From assembly GCA_902705865.1 (NCBI GenBank), contig CACSIO010000001.1:576592-640591 (forward strand): a DNA stretch of 64,000 bases. Reading direction: 5' to 3'. The DNA is from BD1-7 clade bacterium. Lineage in GTDB: Bacteria > Pseudomonadota > Gammaproteobacteria > Pseudomonadales > DT-91. Made by a program: the position numbers and the translations under genes. Below are positions 35,739 through 44,523 of the stretch, one piece after another. Positions within the stretch are counted from its first letter, which is position 1. Each line of letters begins with the position of its first letter. The notes beneath the pieces are model-generated. The model did no database searches. It saw nothing but the letters and a program-made list of their open reading frames with translations, and had not been told where the DNA came from.

Positions 35739-36650
35739 ATGGACTTTCTCGCGATAATCATAGTATTGGCGATGCTTCAGATATGGGGCAGCTTGACACC
35801 TTACCAAAACGATCATGTTTTTGACCGCTGGCATGCTTGGTTTGTAACAACGTTCCGGTCACCGCCTTGGGCATATGGAGCCCTGCTCATCCTGCCTTGT
35901 ATTGTGCTGATGGTTGTTATGGCGGTCATGGCTGATTGGCTTTGGCATGGAGTCGGTTTGGCGCTAACGGTATTGGTTTTGTGCTATGCAGTTGGTCGTG
36001 GGGAATACAATCGACACTTGCAGGCCTACATTACTGAGTGGCAAAGCGGATCGCGTGAGCGTGCCATGTTCGCGCTTCAGGGCTTGTGCGATGGTGCGTT
36101 GACGGGGTGTTTAGAATTTGATCCTAATGCCGACGATGCAAAGGCGCATCAGCGCGCCATGCAGGTGATGCTGTTAGCGGCGCTGCGGCGTTTGTTTACG
36201 GTGCTTTTCTGGTTCGTATTTATGGGTGTTGAGGCTGCACTACTTTATCGTTTGGCGCTACTGGCACAGACTCGGCCCATGATCCGAGGGGTTGTGTTAA
36301 ACCCAGTGGCGCAGGCCTATCAAGATCAAACCATTGGTATGATTACTCGTATCATGGAATGGCCGGCTGCGCGTTTGCTGGCACTGACATTCGTTGTTCA
36401 AACACGTATGGCTGACGTATTGCGGATATGGTGGCATAATGCGCCGTCATTGGAAGTGAGTGGTGTCGATGTACTGTATCGTTGTGCCGCAGAAGCGCTT
36501 GCGATTACGCCCGAGTCGTTGTCGGCATCATCAGATAGCGAGGCGCTGAGCGGCGCTGACGTCGAAGAGCAAACTCGAGGCCTTCAGCTGTTGCTCAACC
36601 GTTCTTTGATCGTTCTTGTTGTACTCACTGGAATATACTGGCTCGTGTAG
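35739..36650 (+). CDS. ampE: AmpE, inner-membrane protein
   Basis: 303 residues with about four hydrophobic segments (FLAIIIVLAMLQIW, ALLILPCIVLMVVMAVMADWL, RRLFTVLFWFVFMGVEAALLYRL, and the C-terminal RSLIVLVVLTGIYWLV). Known: AmpE accompanies AmpD, is linked to beta-lactamase induction, and is a distant relative of CbiB/CobD. The ATG at 35739 follows AAGGAATAAC. The position after ampD is conserved, though the gap of 255 bases is larger than usual. It is followed after 65 bases by the cobalamin operon. Confidence 0.88.
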   Translation: MDFLAIIIVLAMLQIWGSLTPYQNDHVFDRWHAWFVTTFRSPPWAYGALLILPCIVLMVVMAVMADWLWHGVGLALTVLVLCYAVGRGEYNRHLQAYITEWQSGSRERAMFALQGLCDGALTGCLEFDPNADDAKAHQRAMQVMLLAALRRLFTVLFWFVFMGVEAALLYRLALLAQTRPMIRGVVLNPVAQAYQDQTIGMITRIMEWPAARLLALTFVVQTRMADVLRIWWHNAPSLEVSGVDVLYRCAAEALAITPESLSASSDSEALSGADVEEQTRGLQLLLNRSLIVLVVLTGIYWLV

Positions 36651-36715
36651 CGTCGGTTAATGGATTTTGCCGATTCGTTTGCACGCCTCTGACCTCAACC
36701 TGTATTGATCGTTGG

Positions 36716-37279
36716 TTGGGGGTATCAACCTCGTTGGATTTTCACTTGATAGAATTAGTACTAGGCGGAGCTCGCTCTGGTAAAAGTCGTTATGCCGAGC
36801 AGACGGTTCTGGCCGCTGAAAAACCGCTTTTTTATGTTGCGACGGCCACAGTTTATGACGACGAGATGCGCCAGCGTGTTACTCGTCATCAGTCGGATCG
36901 AACGTCGCATCATCAGAGCTGGACCACCATTGAAGAGCCTTTATGCTTGGCTGATGCACTTGCACCGCTGCTGGCACGTGATGTCTGTGTTGTTGTTGAT
37001 TGCCTGACACTGTGGGTGACAAACTGCCTGCTGCATGAAGATTCAAATCGATGGCCGGCAGAAAAACTCGCATTGTATTCCTTGTTAGAAAATACGCCAG
37101 CAGCTCGATTAATCATGGTCAGTAACGAGGTGGGGCAGGGCATTGTGCCGCTCGGTGAATTGAATCGTCGTTTTGTTGATGAATCCGGCTGGTTGCACCA
37201 GGAGCTTGCCCAACTTGCTGACAAGGTAACACTGGTGACGGCAGGTTTGCCGTTGACCCTGAAAGAGGAATCCTCATGA
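36716..37279 (+). CDS. cobU: Adenosylcobinamide kinase / guanylyltransferase CobU
   Basis: Phosphorylates adenosylcobinamide and adds GMP, making AdoCbi-GDP. Seen: P-loop LGGARSGKSRYAE, FYVATATVYDDEM, VVDCLTLWVTN, and VSNEVGQGIVPLGELNRRFV. About 187 residues. No ATG is available before the P-loop; the start is TTG at 36716 or an in-frame TTG at 36734 or 36746. The last four bases overlap the cobT start (ATGA), so the genes are translationally coupled. Confidence 0.93.
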   Translation: MGVSTSLDFHLIELVLGGARSGKSRYAEQTVLAAEKPLFYVATATVYDDEMRQRVTRHQSDRTSHHQSWTTIEEPLCLADALAPLLARDVCVVVDCLTLWVTNCLLHEDSNRWPAEKLALYSLLENTPAARLIMVSNEVGQGIVPLGELNRRFVDESGWLHQELAQLADKVTLVTAGLPLTLKEESS

Positions 37280-38322
37280 CGTTATGGTATGAACAAGCTG
37301 TCGCGGCTCCCGCGGCAGATTGGCAATCTAAAGCTGAAGCCTATCAACTAACGCTGACCAAACCACCTGGAGCGCTTGGGCGTCTTGAAGAAGTAGCGAC
37401 GCGATTTTCTGCGTATCAAAATACCCTTAAGCCAGAACTCGCGCGTATTGAGGTTGCTGTGATGGCGGCAGATCATGGTATTGCCAACGAGGGTGTCTCT
37501 GCGTTCCCACAAGCTGTAACGGGCGAAATGATTAAGAATTTTGCCAGTGGCGGGGCTGCGATTTCGGTGTTGGCTCGACATATGGGGGCGCACCTCACGG
37601 TTTATAACCTAGGGAGTGTGCAGCCATTGCCCGAGATTAACAGCGTGGTTGATTGCCGTATCGCGGCGGGAACCGCCAATTTTGCGGTATCCGCGGCGAT
37701 GACGGATGCTCAATTGGATACGGCGTTAAATATCGGGCGTACTGCCATCGATGGCGCCGTTGAACGCAGGGCGCAGCTGTTTATCGGTGGTGAGATGGGG
37801 ATTGCGAATACCAGTTCGGCGGCTTGTCTTTGCGCTCGTTTGATGGGGTGTGGTGTTACTGAATTAACCGGCCCAGGCACTGGGCTTGATGATGACGGCG
37901 TCGGTCAAAAGGCGCGAATTCTAGAGACAGCGATGGCGTTTCATAGTGAGGTCAGCGAACCTCGTGACGTATTACGTGTGTTTGGTGGTTTCGAAATTGC
38001 CGCATTGGCGGGTGCGTTTATTGCTGCGGCACAAGCGGGTATTCCGGTGCTGGTTGATGGTTATATTGCTTCTGCAGCCGCGTTGGTGGCGGTACGTATG
38101 AATCCGACTATCACTCCTTGGTTGCTGGCATCTCATCGTTCAGCCGAACCTGCTCACCATCGTATGTTAGAAGCACTGGTGTTAGAGCCTTTGGTAGAGC
38201 TTAGTATGCGTCTGGGCGAAGGATCAGGAGCAGCGGTAACCGTGCCATTAATTCAGTCAGCTTGTCGGTTACAAAGTGAAATGGCCAGTTTTGCTGAAGC
38301 TGGGGTGAGTGAGAAGCTATGA
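37276..38322 (+). CDS. cobT: Nicotinate-nucleotide-dimethylbenzimidazole phosphoribosyltransferase CobT
   Basis: Transfers phosphoribose from nicotinate mononucleotide to dimethylbenzimidazole, giving alpha-ribazole phosphate. Seen: TKPPGALGRLEEVA, VMAADHGIANEGVSAFPQ, FIGGEMGIANTSSAA, GPGTGLDDDGV, VDGYIASAAALVA and the catalytic-glutamate end MRLGEGSGAAVTVPLIQSA. 348 residues, family length. Overlaps its neighbours on both sides by ATGA. Uses the base that BluB, encoded at 18 kb, makes. Confidence 0.96.
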   Translation: MTLWYEQAVAAPAADWQSKAEAYQLTLTKPPGALGRLEEVATRFSAYQNTLKPELARIEVAVMAADHGIANEGVSAFPQAVTGEMIKNFASGGAAISVLARHMGAHLTVYNLGSVQPLPEINSVVDCRIAAGTANFAVSAAMTDAQLDTALNIGRTAIDGAVERRAQLFIGGEMGIANTSSAACLCARLMGCGVTELTGPGTGLDDDGVGQKARILETAMAFHSEVSEPRDVLRVFGGFEIAALAGAFIAAAQAGIPVLVDGYIASAAALVAVRMNPTITPWLLASHRSAEPAHHRMLEALVLEPLVELSMRLGEGSGAAVTVPLIQSACRLQSEMASFAEAGVSEKL

Positions 38323-38948
38323 CGGCAATGAAGTGGCAGGTGACGACCATTGATATTATTCGTCATGGTAAGCCGGAAGGCGGCGAGATATTTCGTGGCC
38401 ATATCGATGTGCCATTGAGTCATGATGGATTTGCTCAAATGGAGGAGGGCGTTGCCAAACTGAAAACCCACTCTGAATCGGAGAATTGGGATCTGGTTGT
38501 TTCCAGCCCCTTGATTCGCTGTGCTGAATTTGCCGATAGGGTCGCGCAGCGTGATGGATTATCTCTGGTGACCGACGAGGGTTTTAAAGAAATCTCGTTT
38601 GGTGATTGGGACGGTAAAGCGTTTGTTGATGTCAAAAAAGACTATGGCGAGCAGTTTGACAATTACTGGCGTGATCCTGTGACCAATACTCCGTCGAATG
38701 CAGAGCCCTTAACTGACTTTGCAGGCAGGGTTGATCAAGCATTGAGTCGGGTGATTGCAGATAACCGCGGCAAGAAAATCCTCCTGGTCACTCATGGAGG
38801 GGTTATCCGTGCCATTTTGAATCAAATATTGGCTGCGGCGATGGATTCATTTTTACGATTTGAAGTGCCTTACGCGAGCGTGAGTCGTATTCATATTTAT
38901 CACGATGAAGGCCAGGACTTCCCTCAATTGGACTTCCATAATCGCTGA
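38319..38948 (+). CDS. cobC: Alpha-ribazole phosphatase-like histidine phosphatase CobC
   Basis: Removes the phosphate from alpha-ribazole phosphate, or from cobalamin phosphate. Seen: the phosphohistidine motif DIIRHGKPEGG, RGHIDVPLSHDG, VVSSPLIRCAEFA, EISFGDWDGK and LVTHGGVIRAILNQIL. 209 residues. The assignment to CobC, rather than another histidine phosphatase, rests on the four-base overlap with cobT and on the start region shared with CobC. No cobS follows; prfB is next. Confidence 0.88.
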   Translation: MTAMKWQVTTIDIIRHGKPEGGEIFRGHIDVPLSHDGFAQMEEGVAKLKTHSESENWDLVVSSPLIRCAEFADRVAQRDGLSLVTDEGFKEISFGDWDGKAFVDVKKDYGEQFDNYWRDPVTNTPSNAEPLTDFAGRVDQALSRVIADNRGKKILLVTHGGVIRAILNQILAAAMDSFLRFEVPYASVSRIHIYHDEGQDFPQLDFHNR

Positions 38949-39073
38949 GCTTTCCGCGCTGTGACCTGCGATTTTCTGTGGTTGTATCTGCCCGTCGAAC
39001 ACCTATCTGGAATAGCCGCGAGCGCCTATCTGGTGTAGAATCGCGGCATTTTTCTCGAATCAAGTGAATTGCC

Positions 39074-40172
39074 ATGCTAGAAGTCAATCCAATTATTCAA
39101 TCGATTAAAGACCTCACCGAGCGCACCGATGCGCTCAGGGGGTATCTTTGACTACGCTGAAAAGCAAGATCGTCTGCAAGAAGTAGAGCTTGAACTGGGT
39201 GAACCCTCCGTATGGGATGACCCGGATAAAGCCCAGCAGTTGGGTAAAGAGCGTTCGTCTTTGGAGGCCGTAGTCGCCACTATTGATAATATGACGACAG
39301 GTCTTTCTGATGCACAAGACTTGCTGGATATGGCGGTTGAAGAACAAGATGAAGAGACTGTTGATGCAGTTGTGGCTGACCTAGACCAATTGACACAAGC
39401 GCTTGAAAAACTCGAGTTCCGTCGCATGTTTTCCGGCGCGATGGACGAAAACAATGCCTACATGGATATTCAATCCGGTTCCGGTGGTACAGAAGCGCAA
39501 GATTGGGCGGAAATGCTCCTGCGAATGTACCTGCGATGGGGTGAATCAAAAGGTTTTAAAACCGAATTGATGGAATGTTCTGCTGGCGATGTGGCTGGTA
39601 TTAAATCGGCAACAATCCGTTTTGAAGGCGATTATGCCTTCGGCTGGTTGCGCACTGAAACCGGCGTTCACCGCTTGGTTCGTAAGTCACCGTTTGATTC
39701 CAATAACGGTCGTCATACCTCGTTTGCTTCAGCGTTTGTTTCACCAGAGGTTGATGACAATATCGATATTGAAATTAACCCTGCCGACCTACGAACAGAC
39801 ACCTATCGGGCATCCGGTGCGGGTGGTCAGCACGTCAACAAAACCGATTCTGCGGTGCGAATTACTCACGAGCCAACTGGTATCGTGGTGCAGTGCCAGA
39901 GCCAGCGTTCCCAGCATGCCAACCGCGATTTTGCTATGAAGCAGATGAAAGCCAAGTTGTACGAGTTGGAAATGCAAAAGCGTAACGAAGAAGCCCAGGC
40001 GCAGGAAGACAACAAGGCCGATATCGGTTGGGGTAGCCAGATTCGATCTTATGTTTTGGATGACCAGCGCATCAAAGATCTTCGCACCAATGTACAGAGC
40101 AGCAACTGCGGCAAAGTGCTGGATGGCGATATCGACATGTTTATTGAAGCCAGCCTGAAGAGCGGCCTGTAA
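39074..40172 (+). CDS. prfB: Peptide chain release factor 2, with programmed +1 frameshift
   Basis: RF2 ends translation at UGA and UAA. The gene is in two frames: a first part from ATG 39074 of 25 codons ending in CTT followed by TGA (39149-39151), and the main frame from 39150. At the junction the Shine-Dalgarno-like AGGGGG (39137-39142) precedes TATCTTTGAC, the classic autoregulated prfB slippery site. The joined protein has 365 residues, equal to E. coli RF2. Seen: the SPF anticodon-like tripeptide ([17 protein letters not shown]) and the GGQ loop ([15 protein letters not shown]). This is recoding, not a mutation. lysS follows after 22 bases, as in E. coli. Confidence 0.97.
39137..39152 (+). 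promoter_or_regulatory. prfB +1 recoding site
   Basis: AGGGGG-TAT-CTT-TGA-C: internal Shine-Dalgarno, slippery CTT and the weak stop context TGAC. When RF2 is scarce the ribosome slips +1 and completes the protein. Confidence 0.95.
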
Positions 40173-40194
40173 TTATCGAAAGGTTTAACGCATT

Positions 40195-41757
40195 ATGAGC
40201 GACGTAAAAGACGAGAACAAACTGGTTGCAGAACGCCGTGGTAAATTGGCCGCGATGCGCGAGCAGGGCAATGCTTTTCCGAATGATTTCCGCCGTACGG
40301 ATTTAGCGTCTGAGCTGCAATCGGAGCTGGGCGAAAAAGAAAAGCCCGAATTAGAAGTGCTCGACCGCAAGGCAGCGATTTCTGGCCGTATTATGGCAAA
40401 ACGCGGGCCGTTTTTGGTATTGCAGGATGTCAGTGGGCGTATTCAGATGTATGTGGATAAAAAAGCCCTGCCAGCGGAGCTGAGCGCTGCGATTAAAACC
40501 TGGGATATCGGCGATATTGTATTCGCAAAGGGGCCAGTGCATAAGTCTGGTAAGGGCGACTTGTATGTTTACGCCGAAGAAACTGGCATGTTGACCAAGT
40601 CACTGCGTCCGTTACCGGACAAATTTCACGGCTTAACTGACCAAGAAATGCGCTATCGTCAGCGCTACGTTGACCTCATTATGAATGAGGATTCCCGTGA
40701 CCTATTTACCAAGCGTTCACAAATCGTCGATGCGATTCGTCGATTCTTGCAAGATCGTGCATTTTTGGAAGTTGAGACACCAATGATGCAGGTGATTCCC
40801 GGTGGCGCGACCGCGCGACCTTTTATTACACATCACAATGCGTTGAGTCGTGATATGTATTTGCGTGTTGCCCCAGAGCTGTATCTGAAGCGTTTGGTGG
40901 TGGGTGGTTTCGAGCGGGTTTTCGAAATTAACCGTAATTTCCGAAATGAAGGGTTGTCGACGCGACATAATCCGGAATTTACCATGTTGGAATTTTATCA
41001 GGCGTATGCAGATTACAAAGACCTGATGGATATCACTGAGGCGATGATTCGCCACGTGGCGGAAACCGTCATGGGTACGACCGATATTGTTAACACCACC
41101 CGTGATGACAATGGTGATGTGTTGGAGTCAGTGACTTACGATTTCGCCAAACCGTTTGAGCGTTTGTCTGTTGTTGATTCGATCCTTCATTACAATCCTG
41201 ATCTATCGTTGTCTGATCTTGATAGCATGGAGAGTGCGACGAAAGTTTGTGCCGATCTTTCTATTCCGGTGAAATCGATTTGGGGTTTAGGCAAACTGCA
41301 AATTGAAATCTTTGAGAAGACGGTTGAACACCGATTGATTCAGCCGACGTTTATCACTGAATACCCGACTGAAGTTTCGCCTTTGGCGCGTCGTAACGAC
41401 GACAACCCATTTGTAACGGACCGCTTTGAATTCTTCGTCGGTGGCCGTGAAATCGCCAACGGTTTTTCGGAGCTTAACGATGCAGAAGATCAAGCTGAGC
41501 GTTTTCAGCAGCAAGTGGCTGAAAAAGATGCTGGTGATGATGAAGCTATGCATTTTGATGCCGACTACATCGCAGCCCTTGAATATGGATTGCCGCCAAC
41601 GGCCGGTGAAGGAATCGGTATCGATCGCCTGGTTATGCTGTTGACGGATTCGGCATCGATCCGAGATGTGTTGTTATTCCCTCATATGCGCCCGCAGGTT
41701 GCTGCGAAGTCATCTGAAGATGCAGAAAATGTTGACGGCGAATCCTCTGAGGGTTGA
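40195..41757 (+). CDS. lysS: Lysyl-tRNA synthetase (class II)
   Basis: Charges tRNA-Lys. Seen: an N-terminal OB-fold anticodon domain ([20 protein letters not shown]), class II motif 1 ([20 protein letters not shown]), motif 2 ([20 protein letters not shown]) and motif 3 ([16 protein letters not shown]). 520 residues with a short acidic tail after the usual LFPHMRP end. ATG at 40195, 22 bases after prfB. BolA-family and trhO genes follow closely on the same strand. Confidence 0.97.
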   Translation: MSDVKDENKLVAERRGKLAAMREQGNAFPNDFRRTDLASELQSELGEKEKPELEVLDRKAAISGRIMAKRGPFLVLQDVSGRIQMYVDKKALPAELSAAIKTWDIGDIVFAKGPVHKSGKGDLYVYAEETGMLTKSLRPLPDKFHGLTDQEMRYRQRYVDLIMNEDSRDLFTKRSQIVDAIRRFLQDRAFLEVETPMMQVIPGGATARPFITHHNALSRDMYLRVAPELYLKRLVVGGFERVFEINRNFRNEGLSTRHNPEFTMLEFYQAYADYKDLMDITEAMIRHVAETVMGTTDIVNTTRDDNGDVLESVTYDFAKPFERLSVVDSILHYNPDLSLSDLDSMESATKVCADLSIPVKSIWGLGKLQIEIFEKTVEHRLIQPTFITEYPTEVSPLARRNDDNPFVTDRFEFFVGGREIANGFSELNDAEDQAERFQQQVAEKDAGDDEAMHFDADYIAALEYGLPPTAGEGIGIDRLVMLLTDSASIRDVLLFPHMRPQVAAKSSEDAENVDGESSEG

Positions 41758-41790
41758 TTGCTGGAAAATAGGTAGCTAAGAGGCATTGTC

Positions 41791-42150
41791 ATGATTGTTC
41801 AGGCAGATATCGAGCAAAAACTAACTGGTGCTTTAACACCTGTTTACCTTGAGATTGTTAACGAGAGCCATATGCACAGTGTGCCGGCGAACTCGGAAAC
41901 GCATTTTAAGGTCACAGCGGTTGCTGAGGCTTTTTCGGGCAAGCGCAAAGTCGCCCGCCATCAATTGGTATACGGCGAGCTTAAACAGGAGCTTGCTGGC
42001 CCGGTACATGCCCTGGCATTGCACCTTTACACTCCTGAAGAATGGGCTGAGCGGCAAATGCTGTCGCCAGAATCACCTAATTGTTTAGGGGGCAGTAAAA
42101 AAGATCCCGGTAACGATACCCCTAAGCATGATAGCGAGGCTGGCGTCTGA
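41791..42150 (+). CDS. bolA: BolA family protein
   Basis: Seen: the BolA fold pattern, [47 protein letters not shown], within the first 85 residues; the last 30 are a polar tail rich in Pro, Lys and Asp that the family does not share. BolA proteins work with monothiol glutaredoxins in iron-sulfur handling, and classical BolA also in stress and shape control. A second family member, IbaG, is at 56.4 kb. One-base overlap with trhO (TGATG). Confidence 0.88.
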   Translation: MIVQADIEQKLTGALTPVYLEIVNESHMHSVPANSETHFKVTAVAEAFSGKRKVARHQLVYGELKQELAGPVHALALHLYTPEEWAERQMLSPESPNCLGGSKKDPGNDTPKHDSEAGV

Positions 42151-43091
42151 TGGATTACGTCGTTGCTGCGCTCTACAAATTCGCGCCTTTGGATGATTAC
42201 TTGGCTATGCGTGATCCGCTATTGGAACGCTGCCGTGCGCTGGATATTAAGGGAACGCTGATTCTGGCTGAAGAAGGCATTAATGGCACAATTGCAGGCA
42301 CGCGAGAGGGGATTGATAGCATTCTTGGCTACTTGAAAAACGACGCAAGACTCGCAGCACTTGAACATAAGGAATCTTATTTTGACGATCCACCGTTCTA
42401 TCGGATGAAGGTCAAAACCAAGAAAGAGATCGTCACCTTAGGTATTGATGGTATCAACCCCAATGAAGCGGTTGGTCAATATGTTGAGCCGAAGGATTGG
42501 AACGCATTGATTAGTGATCCTGATGTGGTGCTGGTTGATACGCGTAATGATTATGAGTTTGAGCTGGGCACTTTTAAAGGCGCACTCGATCCGGAAACGG
42601 ACAGCTTCCGTGAATTCCCTGACTATGTTGCTCAAAACCTTGATCCGGCTAAACATAAAAAAGTCGCGATGTTTTGTACTGGCGGTATACGCTGTGAAAA
42701 ATCCACCGCGTTTATGCTAAAACAAGGCTTTGATGAGGTTTACCACCTGCAAGGTGGCATTCTTAAGTACCTTGAAGAAGTCCCTGAAGAAGAGAGCCTA
42801 TGGGACGGTGAATGTTACGTTTTTGATAACCGGGTTGCCGTTAATCATGCCTTGGAAAAGGGCGATTATGAGTTATGCCACGGTTGCCGATACCCCGTCT
42901 CTCCGCAAGACAAAGCCTCGCCGTTATATGAAGAAGGTGTGTCTTGTTCACGTTGCCGTGAATCGCTTTCTGATGATCAGATCAGCCGTTTTCGAGAGCG
43001 ACAAAAACAGATGCGTTTGGCTCGCGAGCGTCGAGAAAAGCATATTGGTTCGGCGATGGAGTCTGCATCTTCCGAGAAGCGGTCAGGCTGA
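42150..43091 (+). CDS. trhO: tRNA uridine(34) hydroxylase TrhO (YceA family)
   Basis: Rhodanese-related enzyme making 5-hydroxyuridine at tRNA position 34. Seen: N-terminal acylphosphatase-like domain ([16 protein letters not shown]), the rhodanese domain with the active cysteine in [12 protein letters not shown], and a cysteine-rich C-terminal part ([14 protein letters not shown]). 313 residues with a Lys/Arg-rich tail. The start overlaps the BolA-family stop by one base. Confidence 0.93.
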   Translation: MDYVVAALYKFAPLDDYLAMRDPLLERCRALDIKGTLILAEEGINGTIAGTREGIDSILGYLKNDARLAALEHKESYFDDPPFYRMKVKTKKEIVTLGIDGINPNEAVGQYVEPKDWNALISDPDVVLVDTRNDYEFELGTFKGALDPETDSFREFPDYVAQNLDPAKHKKVAMFCTGGIRCEKSTAFMLKQGFDEVYHLQGGILKYLEEVPEEESLWDGECYVFDNRVAVNHALEKGDYELCHGCRYPVSPQDKASPLYEEGVSCSRCRESLSDDQISRFRERQKQMRLARERREKHIGSAMESASSEKRSG

Positions 43092-43109
43092 TTGTCGGGA
43101 AGTCTCTGC

Positions 43110-44012
43110 ATGACGATTGTCGAATCCTCTGAGAATGATCTAAACGCCGTGGGGCAGCCTGCACAGCGCACTGTCGTGGTTACCGGCGCAAGCCGTGGCG
43201 CAGGAAAGGGCATTGCTCTGGCACTTGCCCAGCCCGGAACGACTATCTATGTCACTGGGCGTACGAGTCGATTGGGCGAGGCATCATTGCCAGGTACAGT
43301 GTTTGAAACCGTACGTTTGATCGAAGAGCGCGGCGGCAAAGGTGTCGCTGTTGTTTGTGATCATGGAGATGATGAGCAGGTTCGACAATTATTTGAGCAG
43401 GTTGAGCGTGAGTCAGGCAGCTTGGATATTTTGGTTAACAATGCGTGTGCCGTGCCTGAGGCATTGACCGATGCCCTGCCATTTTGGGAAAAATCCTTGC
43501 GACAGCTGGATATCCTCGATGTGGGTATGCGTTCGCACTATGTTTCGAGTTATTTTGCAGCCCCTCTATTAGTTAAACAAAGCGGCAGTCTGATTGTACA
43601 CACCTCATCTGCGGGTGGTCGGTGTTATATGCATGGCCCTGCTTACGGTGGCGGCAAAGCAGCAGTCGATAAATTTGCCAATGATATGGCTGTGGATTTT
43701 CGCGCTCATGGTGTTGCTTGTGTTTCCCTGTGGATGGGGCTAATGAGCACTGAACGCACCCAAGCGTTGATGGCGCAAGAGCCTGAGAAGTATGGTGGCA
43801 TGGAGGCGATGTGTGAAAGCCCAGAATTTCCGGGGCGGGTGATTGATGCGCTATGGTGTGATCATCAGCTCATGGAAAAATCCGGGTTAATTTTGGTCGC
43901 TGCGCAGCAAGCGTTGGAATATGGCATTACGGACGTTGATGGATCACAGCCATCATCACCGACCGGATACCTTGGCGAGCCTGCGCAGGCGAATCCGGCA
44001 ATTGTTGAATAG
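43110..44012 (+). CDS. Short-chain dehydrogenase/reductase, DHRS1-like
   Basis: 300 residues from the ATG at 43110. Seen: TGASRGAGKGIALALA (NAD(P)-binding glycine motif), GRTSR, LDILVNNACAVPE, the serine HTSSAGG and the Y-x3-K pair in YGGGKAAVDK. The pattern and the length resemble DHRS1-type SDRs. The substrate is unknown. It starts 18 bases after trhO and may be the last gene of that transcript. Not clearly connected with the catabolic genes 3 kb further on. Confidence 0.85.
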   Translation: MTIVESSENDLNAVGQPAQRTVVVTGASRGAGKGIALALAQPGTTIYVTGRTSRLGEASLPGTVFETVRLIEERGGKGVAVVCDHGDDEQVRQLFEQVERESGSLDILVNNACAVPEALTDALPFWEKSLRQLDILDVGMRSHYVSSYFAAPLLVKQSGSLIVHTSSAGGRCYMHGPAYGGGKAAVDKFANDMAVDFRAHGVACVSLWMGLMSTERTQALMAQEPEKYGGMEAMCESPEFPGRVIDALWCDHQLMEKSGLILVAAQQALEYGITDVDGSQPSSPTGYLGEPAQANPAIVE

Positions 44013-44070
44013 TCGTATCAAATCGCGGTTTAATGTCCGTTAATTAGATATTTGATTCTTGGGAGTGGGT

Positions 44071-44487
44071 ATGGACATCATCAACCGGCCTCAAATTGGT
44101 TATCGAAGTGCTCTAGCGCTTGTTGATGCTGCATTGACGACAGCCGAAGCAATGGGTATTCAGATATGTGCGTGTGTTGTTGATGTTTCCGGGCGTGTTG
44201 TTGCGCAGGCAACAATGAATAACGCCCCGCATATTGCCGAGGAGCTTTGTCTGCGCAAAGCGAGAACGGCTTTGCTAGGCATTTCATCGGCACAGTTTGC
44301 TGAGGCTGTTGGTAGTACAGGTTCGATTGCCCAAAGTATGTTACATGTCGATCTGACATTGTTAGGGGGCGGATTGCCCATTTTGGTTGATAGTATTAGT
44401 GTTGGAGCTTTTGCCGTTGGTGGTGCAACGGTGGATCAGGATGTCGAGTGTGCGAATCGAGCACTGGCACAACTGCTTAGCGAATAA
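44071..44487 (+). CDS. GlcG/HbpS family protein
   Basis: 138 residues from the ATG at 44071, preceded by GGGAGTGGGT. Seen: ALALVDAALTTAEAMGI, CACVVDVSGRVVAQATM, ARTALLG and LLGGGLPILVDSISVGAFAVGG, which is the GlcG/HbpS fold. Known: the family includes heme-binding HbpS and proteins linked to glycolate or diol use; biochemical roles vary. No signal peptide. No functional link with the neighbours is evident. Confidence 0.85.
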   Translation: MDIINRPQIGYRSALALVDAALTTAEAMGIQICACVVDVSGRVVAQATMNNAPHIAEELCLRKARTALLGISSAQFAEAVGSTGSIAQSMLHVDLTLLGGGLPILVDSISVGAFAVGGATVDQDVECANRALAQLLSE

Positions 44488-44523
44488 TGATTAAAATAAA
44501 TTTTTGAAGGACGCGTTGTATCC

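Noticed and set aside
36651-36715. Cobalamin riboswitch before cobU (and before bluB)
   Set aside because: The gaps are 65 and about 40 bases, too short, and no B12-box sequence is visible.
39129-40172. prfB read as a gene broken by a stop codon
   Set aside because: The in-frame TGA is inside the conserved recoding signal; the gene is intact.
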